64,000 nucleotides of DNA, taken from contig OW121740.1 in NCBI GenBank assembly GCA_933228675.1, positions 52,592,174-52,656,173 on the forward strand, given 5' to 3'. Of this stretch, positions 22,290 to 32,440 are shown piece by piece; position 1 is the stretch's first letter; every line of letters begins with the position of its first letter. Source of the stretch: Stomorhina lunata (taxonomy: Eukaryota > Arthropoda > Insecta > Diptera > Rhiniidae). The notes beneath the pieces are model-generated. The model had not been told where the DNA came from, ran no database searches, and saw only the letters and a list, made by a program, of their open reading frames with translations. The position numbers and the translations under genes were made by a program.

Positions 22290-23620
22290 AGGCCGAATGC
22301 TTCTATCTTGTGCGCATATTCTCCAATTTCGTATGTCAAGTTTTGAAAGATTTTCCTCTACTTGGTCTTTCAGGATGGATGACGTAGGGGATGTTGGATA
22401 CCAAGCAACGGTATGTGCGCATATTCTCCAATTTCGTATGTCAAGTTTTGAAAGATTTTCCTCTACTTGGTCTTTCAGGATGGATGACGTAGGGGATGTT
22501 GGATACCAAGCAACGGTTCTGATCGGTTTAACTTGGTAAACCTAGGCTAGTCTTGGTCTATCCTTCATCTCAATTGTGGACACTTACCTCCTAGTGGTGT
22601 CATCTGGGTAGCTACGTTAACAGCCGTTAAAGTAGTGAGCAAACAAGTGCTGCGTGTTCTCCCATAAGAACGATAAAAACATGGATCAAGGACGTTGGGC
22701 TAGTAACCCACTCCTGGAAAAAACTTACTATGGAGAAGCCAAATTTTGGCCAAATTTTGGCGACTATGGCAAACGAAAAAAGGACCATGATTTAAGGATC
22801 AGCAACTGGAACATCCGAACCCTCTTTAGAGGTACTCTGATCCAGTTGATGGATATTCTCGATGAATATAAATGTGATGTGACTGCTGTCCAGGAAATAA
22901 GATGGAATGGCAACGGCGTCGCCAAGACACCAAAAGGCGACCTGTATTACAGTTGTCATGAAAGTAGACACATATTTGGTTGCGGTTTTATGGTTAACAA
23001 AAGATTGCGGAATCTTGTTTCCAGGTTCACCCCAGTAAACGAAAGGCTGCAGCGACAATACGCGTCGAAGCTAAGTACTTCCATCTGAGTTTGATTTGTG
23101 CACACGCTCCAACAGAGGAGAAAGATGATGTCGCCGGCTGGCGACAATACGCGTCAAAGCTAAGTACTTCCATCTGAGTTTGATTTGTGCACACGCTCCA
23201 ACAGAGGAGAAAGATGATGATGTAAAGGAAGACTTTTATGAACAACTTGAGGAAATTTTGCGATAGCTGACGTTAAAATAATACTGGGTGATTTTAGCGC
23301 AAAGTTAGGGCATGAAAGTTGTTTTGAGCCTACTGTTGGTAAATTAAGTCTGCACAGAGTAACCACTGACAATGGTATGAGATTAATCTCCTTCGCAGCT
23401 GCTCGCAATATGGTCGTGAGCAGCACCAGATTTCCATACCTTAATATACACAAAGCTTAATGGGTGTCTTCTGACCAACTAACGAAAAATCAAATAGACC
23501 ATATTTTAGTTGATGGAAGACACTTATCAATTGTGTTGGATGCGAGGACCATGCGAGGACCTAACATAGACTCCGATCACGACATTGTTGTAGCCAAGGT
23601 GAAAACACATCTTAGTGCGT
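22290..23620 (+). pseudogene. LINE-2 5' region and endonuclease domain relic
   Basis: At 22790-23070 an AP-like endonuclease reads ISNWNIRTLFRGTLIQLMDI, then TAVQEIRWNGNG and YYSCHESRHIFGCGFMVNKR. The domain resumes at about 23270-23610 with IILGDFSAKLGHE, NQIDHILVDGRHLS and DSDHDIVVAKVK. Two internal duplications break it: a 105-bp tandem copy at 22309-22517, and an 89-bp-period copy at 23052 and 23141. The region upstream of the endonuclease is shared with element X. Truncated at 23620 by a minus-strand LINE. It lies in FReD1 intron 2. Confidence 0.75.
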
Positions 23621-25472
23621 TTATTTTTTTTATTTAGGACCAGCACTCAGGGGATGACTTCTACTTATGCAGTGCATTGTGCTGGAACTAGGAAAGTAGG
23701 TTATGGGAGGGTGAATAGATGGATTAGTGTTTGTGGACATTCAATTTGAACCTTCCTATATTGCAACTGAATGGGAAAACTTCTGCTGGAAGCAAATTCC
23801 ACATACGAACTGTACTGCTAAAGAACGAATTTTCTCTGTAGTGTGTTCTTCTGTATAGTGGTCAATCGACTACGAAGTGATGAGCTCTAACAGATAGACA
23901 TGTATTGCGTAAGAAAGTTCGAATATCGGAAACGAGTTCCCTTATTTCGTTAGAGCACATTTCAAAGTAGTAACAATAGAACTGAGTGAAGCAACCCACA
24001 TTGCGGCGGTGCTCGACGGCTTAAGAACGAATTTTCTCTGTAGTGCGTTCTTCTGTCTACTGGTCAATCGACTACGAAGTGCTGAGCTCTAACAGATAGA
24101 CATGTATTGCGTAAGAAAATTCAAGTATCAGGAATGAGTTCTCTAATTTCGCACATTCCAAAGTAGTAACCATAGAACAGCGTGACGCAAACCACATTGC
24201 GACGGTGCTTCTGTGGATCAAGAGAGTTGGATACCCTACTGTTACCAGAACTCAGTCGAGAAGCTCCAAAATAGACTTTGAAGCACCGTCCCATACATGA
24301 GAGATGTATTCCATTTTTGGTCGGTTAAAGGTGGTGTAAATAGTACGGAGATCAGATGAAGTATCTCTTACACCGTTTTAGAAAACCAAGGCACTTGAAT
24401 GATTCTTTCGACACTTGAAAAAGGTGATTTGTCCAATGGACATCACATTGTATTATCATGTCCAGAAGATCAAGAGCATCTGATTCATCAATATTTACAC
24501 CGCCCATTAAAGCAGGTGAAGTAACATGATGTGCCATGCGTTTATGCGTAAGCATACAATATTGAGTTTTCCGCGCATTATAATCAACTCTATTCGCACG
24601 ACCCCAATCTGAAACTATTTCTAAATCGCGGTTTAATAATTCATTCATATTTTGTCTCATAGCGCCAACCTCTAAAACCCTAGGTCTATGATTGAATGAA
24701 TATGAAGGGCAAATATTACTAGCATCTGCAAAAGAGTAGATAGGATTGGAAGTTTAAAGTAGAAGCTCATTTATAAAGATAAGAAATAGGGAAGGAGAAA
24801 GAACACAGCCTTGCGGTACCCCTGAATTAAACTTGAACTCGTTTGATGAGGTCCTATCTATAACGACTCGTATAATGCTATCTCTGAGGAAGCTCGATAT
24901 AAATCGAGAAAAGTTATTACCGACACCAAAAGCATTAAGTTTTGATGGAAGTGCTCAGTGCCACACTCTATTAAACGCCTTGGAAATATCCAGAGCCACA
25001 ACTTAACTTTCGCCAGAACGGTGTATTGATTGACATCATTTTTTCGATAGGAAGGCTAGCAGGTCTTCCGTAGAGCGTTTCCTACGAAATCCATACTGGT
25101 GGTCGCTTAGTAGGTTGTTAGATTCCAGATATTTAACAAGATGGTGGTTCACCAGACTCTTTATAACCTTGGAGAGTGCAAAACAAATTGCTATGGGACG
25201 GTAGTTTTCAGGGTTGTTAGCCTCATCCTTTTTGGGATTGGCTTAACATTAGCAATCTTGCAACACCTAGGAATTTTACCGGCATGGTACAAGGTGCTGA
25301 AGAAGTTAGCTAATGAACGCGCAAACGTCAAATAGCACTGATTCAAGACCAGTGCTGGAATACCATCCGGCCCTGGAGACTTATTTATGTTGAGATCCGC
25401 TACAACCCGTTTTACAGCACGGGCACGAAAGAATATCTTTGGCTTAGTTACTGATACTCTTTCGAGCTGCCT
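23620..25472 (-). pseudogene. Jockey/CR1-like reverse transcriptase relic
   Basis: The minus strand reads SPGPDGIPALVLNQ near 25380, FNSGVPQGCVLSPSLFLIFI near 24800 and a C-terminal block at 24660-24352 (SDWGRANRVDYNARKTQYCM). Stops and frameshifts are frequent. Its 3' end at about 23622-23640 has an A-rich tail. The segment near 24010-24180 repeats that near 23820-23990 with small changes (AACGAATTTTCTCTGTAGTG). Its 5' boundary abuts LINE-2 sequence at about 25472. Confidence 0.65.
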
Positions 25473-25474
25473 GT

Positions 25475-27240
25475 GCAATTGCCCATGAGACAACAACACG
25501 GGTAGCATGAGCGTTTTATAGGGCGTAATTTTAGTTCTTACGGGGAGGCCTTTATTTCTTATCTGCTTGCTTAGGCCAAAATAGCATCGATTGGCAAGTA
25601 TGATACTACGTTTGATTCCGAAGCTTATATCTTTGATGATGTTCACAGCGGTACCAAGGTATACAAATTATTTTACAACTTCGAAGCTATAGTTATCAAG
25701 GGACACATGTAATTCAATTCTAGTGGTCTGTCTTCCTGTAGAAACCATCAGTTTTATTTTTGATTCATTGACAGCTAGGCCCACTTTGTTTGATTCCTTC
25801 TCGATACTGGAAAAGGCGACAGTTACCTAGCGTAAAGTGCGTCCCATAGTATCAATGTCATCGGCAAACGCGAGTAGCGTATGTTTTCTATTATAGGTTG
25901 TACCAGTTGTATTAGCTGCTGCATCTCGCAAGATTTTCTTCAACACAATATTGAAGAGATCACATGATAGACTATCACCTTGCCTGAAACCCCATCTTGC
26001 GAAAGACTCTGATAGGTTCTTACCTATCTTAACAGATGATATTGTATTAGTTAGTGTCATCCTGCATAACTTTATTAGCTTCGTAGGGATGCCGAACTCA
26101 GACATTGTTTCAAACACCTTCTTCCGTATCGGGCTGTCAAAAGCTGCTTTGCAGTCAACAAAGAGATGATATGTATCAATTTGTTTCTCTTGGGCCATCT
26201 CCAGGATTTGACGTAGAGTAAAGATCTGGTCAGTGGTTGATTTACCTGGTCTAAAGCCACATTGGTAAGTCCCAATTATTTCGTTAATTTTGGGCTTAAG
26301 CCTTTCACACAGTATGGTCGATAGAATCTTATATGCAATTGAGAGGAGGCTTATCCCTCTATACTTTGCACATATAGTTTTGTCTCCTTTTTTGTGCACT
26401 GGACCAAGGACACTAAGATTCCAATCGTCTGGCACGTGTTCTTCTGACCATATGGTTTCTATAAGTTGGGACATAAGCCTTATCACCTTATCAACTCCGG
26501 CCTTAAAAAGCTCTGCTGACAGACCATCGGCACCAGCAGCATTTTTTTTTTTGTCGAGTTATTGCGATTCTAACCTCATTTTGGTTTGTTGGTGGACATA
26601 TAACGCCGTCATCATTGATTTGTTCAGGCGTGTCATCTTGATCGCTTTCATTTGATACCAACAATTTGAAAAAGTGCTCCTTTTCCACAGTTTTAGTAAG
26701 TTTTTAGCATCCGTTACCAGATTTCCTTAGTGGTCCTAGCAGGAGAAAATAGAATTGCTAAAACCATCCATTTGGTGTTTAACTTTTTGATAAAATTTAC
26801 GCACTTCATTACGACTCTTATACAACTCAATCTCCTCAAACACACGTCTTTCCATTTCTCTCTTTATTTTTCGGAATAGGCGTTTCTCTTCCCTCTTTCT
26901 TTCTCTATATCTTTCTAAAGTTCGACGAGTAACTACTGACTGTAGGGTTGCCCTATAGGCTTCATTTTCCTAGACACTGACATCGCAGCACTCCTCGTGA
27001 GTATGTACCAACAGTTTTTAGGAAGAGGGTTTTGGAGCCCGAATACAGTTTTTGTAGCAGTTTTCATAGAGTTGACAATATGTTGCCATAGAGCGCTGAT
27101 GTCGTTGGAAGTAGAAATATTTTCTCCGAGTAATTGAACTGTTCGTCGGGGGTAATCGGTGGCATTTCGATGAAATTGTTGCTTGGTGATGATAAATATC
27201 AACAACAACTAAGTTACGAATATACAACTCGAATGTCAAG
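25475..27240 (-). pseudogene. LINE-2 RT relic, inverted second copy
   Basis: The minus-strand frame at 26486-25830 is the best preserved piece of this family: WSEEHVPDDWNLSVLGPVHK, KYRGISLLSIAYKILSTILC, YQCGFRPGKSTTDQIFTLRQ, DCKAAFDSPIRKKVFETMSE and LAFADDIDTMG. The upstream linker reads to about 27230. It is an inverted paralogue of the plus-strand copy at 18790-20340. Nonsense changes and a frameshifting poly-T run near 26545 show decay. Confidence 0.75.
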
Positions 27241-27690
27241 TCCATCTTGTATTACGGTTGCGAAACTTGGACAAGCACAAATGCAATCGATAAGCGTCAC
27301 AAACCTTTGCAAAGAAATGCTTGCGGCAAATTCTTAATATATGGTGGCCGAATCGCATAAGAAATAAAGATCTACTAAACGCGACACACCAAATCCCTAC
27401 TTCTGTTCAGGTATGTTAACGGAAATGGCGATGGATAGGCCACACGCTTCGAAGGCCGAATACTGACATTGCTCGACAAGCGCTTCGTTGAAATCCACAG
27501 GGAAGCGGCCGTCGTGTTGGTACACCTGCTAGAACGTGGGGAAGATCAATTGATGCGGAGTTGCAAGCAGAAAACTATTCATGGAATGATGTATGCCGAA
27601 CATCTCGCAACAGAGTTCGTTATATAAGGATGGTTGAGGACCTATGCTTCACTAGGAGTCAAAGATAAGAAGTGCCTTTAAATAATTACA
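27240..27690 (+). pseudogene. LINE-2 C-terminal relic
   Basis: In shifting frames the plus strand reads YYGCETWTSTNAIDKRHKPL, then WRWIGHTLRRPNTDIARQAL and WNPQGSGRRGTPARTWGRS, the typical C-terminus of endonuclease-RT retroelements. It ends with TATGCTTCACTAGGAGTCAA, also present near 18206. Confidence 0.6.
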
Positions 27691-27808
27691 CCGAAATGTA
27701 TTTGAGATCTGTTTATAAATTTAACACAATTTGATGGTGGGCACAGCCAAATTTAACACTCTTAATTGTTAAATATTATTTTAAGACATACATGCATACG
27801 GGTATTAC

Positions 27809-27903
27809 CTTAAATTACACTGTTGTAGGTCATTCTTAAGATCTCTTAACTGATTAAAAATCTTTTTTAATACCTCAATCTCTTCCACATACGTCATGTA
27901 TCC
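27809..27903 (-). CDS. FReD1 coiled-coil exon
   Basis: Opens after tatttgcag|G at 27904/27903 and reads GYMTYVEEIEVLKKIFNQLR, then DLKNDLQQCNL. It is amphipathic with leucine/isoleucine heptads, typical of the short coiled coil before fibrinogen domains. Donor TTTAAG|GTAATA, phase 2, as in the other cluster members. The FReD2 counterpart reads EERTLKKIFRDFDELKDIVQ, clearly homologous at LKKIF. The cysteine in QQC could link chains. Confidence 0.82.
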
Positions 27904-27996
27904 CTGCAAATAAATATTAATGACATCATTAAATTGAATATTTAAATTTTTGGAATTTTGAGATTTTTTGTTTTCGTATTCTTTAAAAGGTCCAAC

Positions 27997-28068
27997 CTCA
28001 GTTTCATGACCGAACACATTGCCATTGATGATAACATATAAACAAAAAATTACAATTTTTAAATTCAT
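27997..28068 (-). CDS. FReD1 first coding exon (signal peptide)
   Basis: ATG at 28068 begins MNLKIVIFCLYVIINGNVFG followed by HETE, a classical short signal peptide, so the product should be secreted. The predicted donor is GAAACTGAG|GTTGGA at 27997. The 93-bp intron to 27904 has no stop and is a multiple of three, so unspliced RNA would still encode protein. Start choice: first ATG about 95 nt downstream of a good TATA/initiator pair. Confidence 0.8.
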
Positions 28069-28162
28069 TTTGTTATAATTAATCACAAAATAACATATTC
28101 ACTTGCTAAAAAAAATAGCGCTGTTAAACTTAAACCCGAATCGTAGCTAGATTGAGACTAAA

Positions 28163-28193
28163 TGATTTCTCTGAGATAAAGTTGTTATTTATA
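28163..28193 (-). promoter_or_regulatory. FReD1 core promoter (TATA box and initiator)
   Basis: On the minus strand TATAAATA begins at 28193, and an initiator-like TCATTT has its A at 28163, 30 nt downstream. This is the usual TATA-to-start spacing. A Tc1 element begins 33 bp upstream of the TATA box. Confidence 0.65.
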
Positions 28194-28281
28194 TGCCAGA
28201 AATTTAAGAAACAATATAACACATACAGTGGTGGTCACATATTTAGCACACTAGTTATGCGTTTTTTTTCAAAACCATATA

Positions 28282-29210
28282 ATGGGTGTTTTTTTTAGAG
28301 GTATAGAACTTCGAATTGAAATAAAACACAAGAAAATAGTTTTAATGTCCATCAATTTGGCTTTATTGGAAGGATAATTTTATGCCATTAATGCTTAAAT
28401 ATGATTTCGGGCATGTGGCCGCCGCGGCTGGCTCGAATAAAGCCAATTCTACAGGTCCAATTTTCAACAACTTTTTCGAGCATATGGGGCCGTATGTTGG
28501 CAATAACGCCACGAATGTTGGCTTCCAAGTCCCCTAACGTTTCTGGTTTGTTGGCGTAGACGAGCGACTTCACATATCCCCAAAGAAAATAATCCAGTGG
28601 TGTCAAATCGCACGATCTTGGTGGCCAATTGACCAATTTGCGATGAAAATCAGCATCGAGATCAATCTCATTTTCGGCCCATACACCAAAATCACGACGC
28701 ATTGCATGGTCTCGCGGCTTTAATTCTTGCACAAGCTGGATCTTGTAAGGTCGCAAGCCAAGATCTTTGCGCAAAATCTTCCATAAAGTTGATGGACAAA
28801 GCTCCAATTGCTGTGCACGGTGGCGAATCGATTCATTCGGGTCCTCTTCAACACTTTGCTCTACAGCGGCAATTGTTTCTTCGGTGCGCACTGTTCGACG
28901 TCGCTGCGGATGCGTATTATCACATAGAGTAAACGTAGTGCGAAAACGATCCATGGTTAACCGAATTAATTGCTCTGATGGACGATTATGTCGACCATAA
29001 AATGGACGGAGCTTGCGGTAAACTTCGCGAACTGAACCATTATTTTCGAAATAAATTTGCACGATTTGCAAGCGTTGTTCTTTTGTCAACCTGTTCATGA
29101 TGAAATGGCAAACCAAACTAAATATTAATCACTTGACAGCTAACAAAATGGCCGCCAGTTAAAAAAGTGATGCCAACTTAAAGTTCTATACCTCAATAAA
29201 AAACACCCGA
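28282..29210 (-). mobile_element. DD41D mariner-like element, copy A (internally deleted)
   Basis: Ends are ATGGGTGTTTTTTTTAGAGG and TTTTTTATTGAGGTATAG-type inverted repeats flanked by TA. The minus-strand ORF (29097-28391) has the N-terminal HTH region (MNRLTKEQRLQIVQIYFENN), then jumps from DADFHRK directly to LVNWPPRSCDLTPLDYFLWG. That removes the first two catalytic aspartates. It is a deletion derivative that can move only with help. It sits inside the left arm of the Tc1 element. Confidence 0.9.
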
Positions 29211-30361
29211 TATTTCTCTGTTGGAGTAATAATTTTCTTTTTTGCCACGATGTGTAGCTTTTGGTGTGATCGACAAGTCCCGTTACTCTTTTTGTTATTC
29301 CCTTTCTTCAATTGCTTCATATATAATTTATTTGTTGGTAATACGTAATTGGAGCTGGACACAAATTTAGCACATATATTACATATATTTTAATTTTTAA
29401 TAAATTTTTGGTAAGTTTTTCATCATATTGTGTACAGTTGAAGGTTTTTCAGAAATAAAATATTTATTAGACATGGCCAAAACTAAATGGTGCACAGATA
29501 CGCAACGACAGGTGATTTGTGAAATAAATTCGGATGTCCTGTAAGTGAAATAGCAAGTATTTTAAATTGCTCCAGAAAGATGGTATATAATGCTTTGAGC
29601 CATATAAAAGCACACGGAACAATTAAAAAGGTTTCACGGGCACCTAGACCAAGAAAAACGATAACAAAAGAGGATTATTTAATACATAGAATGTCAGTGG
29701 CCGACCCTTTTTAGAGCTCCAGTGAAATAAATAGTGAAGTGTCATCAAAATATAGTATTGATGTCTCCGACAGAACGATACAAAGACGCCTTAATGAAAA
29801 AAATTCGCGTGGCTGTATTGTGCAACACAAGCCACATGTGTCAAAAAAGAATTGGAAATCACGAATTTCTTTCACCCGATAGCATTTGGAAAAGCCATTA
29901 GATTTTTGGAAAAAACATACTTTGAGGCGACGAATCAAAGTTTTGCAGATTTGGATCTGATGGAAAGAGATATGTATGGTATCTTCCGAACATACAGCAC
30001 AGCCCAAAGTATACGTCAAAGACTGTAAAACATGGTGGAGGAAATGTGATGGTGTGGCTTGCATTCTCAGGGCATGGAGTTGGTCCAATACACAAAATTG
30101 ACACACGTATGGATCAACACGTTTATAAAAATATTCTAGCCGATATCATTATACCATAAGCAGAGGCAAAGATGTCACCTAGCTGGCGCTTCATGCATGA
30201 CAATGACCCTAAACATACTTTACGTACTGTGAAGTGTTGCTTGGATTAGAGTCAAATAGATGTTTTGAAATGGCCAGCTCAATCTCCGGATCTCAATCCT
30301 ATTGAGAATCTTTGGAATGATATAGAGAAGCATATAACAAGCGTAAAACCTAACAACTTAA

Positions 30362-30910
30362 AGTAGGAAACACAATTGGAACGAACGACCAATTTTTCGG
30401 AACGAATATTCGTCGTTAGAAATAGAACATATGGGTTTATATGAAAGCGCTCACAATAGATGCGTACGACGAAATTCGTCATGCGTATTGAACAGTGCGA
30501 TAGGTTTATTTCTATTTCAAACGCAGACGAACGACGACTAAACTGGTTTAGAGTGGCTGTATTTCAATTTCTGTTGTAAAATATTAGAAATTATATATGT
30601 TTTTGTTAAATATGGTCACCTTTTGAATTGTAAACAGAAAAATATTTATTTCAAATAAAATAAATTAAATATAATAATCTTGTGAAATAATGAAAGAATA
30701 AAATAAAAAAAAAAAATTACAAATTTTGTGAGTGCGCGATATCTACGAAAGTGTAAGTAATTTGTGCAAATAAAAAATCAACAAAAATGGCGTCAACGAC
30801 ATTTTTTCGTCCCAAATGTGTTCAATGGACGAATGTACACGACGAATTTTTAAAACCGAATTCGTCGTGCTGAACGAAATACGTCGTTCGTCCCAATTGT
30901 GTTTCTACCA
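30362..30910. mobile_element. Foldback/MITE with ACGACGAA motifs, inside Tc1
   Basis: The arms GGAAACACAATTGGAACGAA and, inverted, TTCGTCCCAATTGTGTTTC bound about 550 bp that splits the Tc1 transposase between NNLK and NDLWTEIQ. The interior holds many copies of ACGACGAA or its complement TTCGTCGT, clustered toward both ends. No ORF. A target duplication could not be defined cleanly. Confidence 0.7.
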
Positions 30911-31361
30911 TAAATGATTTATGGACGGAAATCCAAAATATATGGCACGCTATCCCAAATGAGCGATACCTGGCTCTTGTGAAGAGTGTGTCTAAAAGAT
31001 GAGCGGCAGTTATACAAAATAAAGGATATCCTACAAAATATTAGTTTTTTTTTTCAAGAAATTTTAATTAATAACTTGTTTTTGATTTTTAATAAATATC
31101 GTTTTTGATTTGTGCTAAAAATATGTCCAGTATTTTTTATGGGTTAGTTTTAAATAATTGCAAAAATAAATATAATTTTTAAAAAATATGTATATAAAAG
31201 GAATACGACTTCATCTTCGCATCACGTGTAATACATTACAAAAAAATGTAGTGAAAAAAATTGTATTAGGACTTAATATTTCCTATAAGAGATAACAGGT
31301 ACCATTTGTGCTAAATACGTGACCACCACTGTACATACCTAAATAAATATATGCTCGTAAA

Positions 31362-31589
31362 TTAGGGTGCCAGTTATTTTTAAAAGTTGGAATTTGTTCG
31401 GTTCGAATTGCTAAAAATCTGCGAAAATAGAGTTACGTAAATTGGGAACAACCCCTTAGTACAAATTTCCATATTTTTTTGTTAGCATCTACCGTATATA
31501 AAGTCTGAAGCTAACATTGATTGATTTCGAACAATTCTGGTGGTTGGCCTCAAACAAATTCCAGCTTTGAAAAATAACTGGCACCCTAA
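31362..31589. mobile_element. Short MITE with TTAGGGTGCCAG inverted ends
   Basis: Inverted ends TTAGGGTGCCAGTTATTTTT and, at the right, AAAATAACTGGCACCCTAA enclose 228 bp. Related sequence (TTAGAGTGCTAGTTATTTTT) starts at about 58573. Non-coding. Confidence 0.75.
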
Positions 31590-32440
31590 TGTACATATGT
31601 ATGTACATACGTTTTTAAATGAATCTGATCTTAATCGGTCATGTGCCTGTAAATCCAGCCCGTTTAGGGGATTTATTTTTAATCTATAACCGGTAATGAA
31701 AAAGACAATAACAAATTATGTGTATGACAACTAGTCACATAAATAGTGGCCTTAGCTGACCTTTATTTTTCCATGTCTCAAATGTCCTAGAATTACAAAA
31801 GTCTAAAAGAATGCATATTAACGCCCAGCCCGTAGTGTACTAACAAGGCTTATGATAAAATGGTTTGACATCATTTTTGGTAGAAATATTTTGTGAAGAA
31901 CCTAAAAAATGATAATATAAACATTAAGAAACTCAATTCATTTTGAGTTTTTTCTTCAGTGGCGCCACCTGATGGAAATCGGTCATACAATCTAAGAAAT
32001 CTTCGCCGGCTCATAAGTAACAACTTTTTTACGATGTCATTAATTTTGAGCAATTTTCACAAAATTTCCATATTGAACAATAATTGAAAGAGGTGCACGG
32101 TCCAAAACTTTTTTACTTCTAAAGATGGTCTGCTTTGGCACCAAATAATTCACCCTGTGTAAAAGCAGGGAAACCATAAATTCGAAATTCAGAAAGCTAG
32201 GGTGCGTCTTAACAAATCTGTCATATACATATACTGATGCAATCAAAATTGTAGTTTAGAAGATACAGATTTATTGCCACTTTTTTTGTTTCAAAACACT
32301 GTGCAACGAAGAAGCCGGACCATCAAAAAAGTTAGGATTTTGAATAAATATATTTTTGTTTTTAAAATACTATTCGGTTTTTATTTTCAATAGTCTCAAG
32401 ATTTTTTTTAAATCAAAATTTTTTCCACAATGTCAAGCTT
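31590..32440. other. Mostly unassigned; one GTGGCGCC repeat unit and repeat D copy 2
   Basis: At 31930-32035 lies one inverted unit of the 130-bp repeat found in tandem at 52075-52760 (AGTGGCGCCACCTGATGGAA, then TTCGCCGGCTCATAAGT). Repeat D copy 2 is at 32095-32300. No gene was seen. Confidence 0.55.

Larger units (their letters stand above)
28226..31331 (+). mobile_element. Tc1-like element (DD34E type) with two nested insertions, TA target duplication
   Basis: Terminal inverted repeats CAGTGGTGGTCACATATTTA and, at the other end, AAATACGTGACCACCACTG, flanked by TA on both sides. The transposase gene (about 29475-31045) reads as a Tc1 protein with catalytic segments GDESKFCRFGSDGK, MHDNDPKHT and SPDLNPIENLWNDIEKH. 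Several stops and frameshifts (for example near 29714, 29882, 30158 and 30248) kill it. A DD41D element sits at 28282-29210, and a foldback element at about 30362-30910 splits the last part of the transposase. Confidence 0.88.

Noticed and set aside
22654..23088. Domesticated endonuclease (144-codon ORF)
   Set aside because: Interrupted by a tandem duplication and followed by broken endonuclease sequence; ordinary LINE relic.
25191..25646. 151-codon minus-strand ORF as a gene
   Set aside because: It is a chance fusion of the LINE-2 3' part with the 5' truncated end of another LINE at about 25472.
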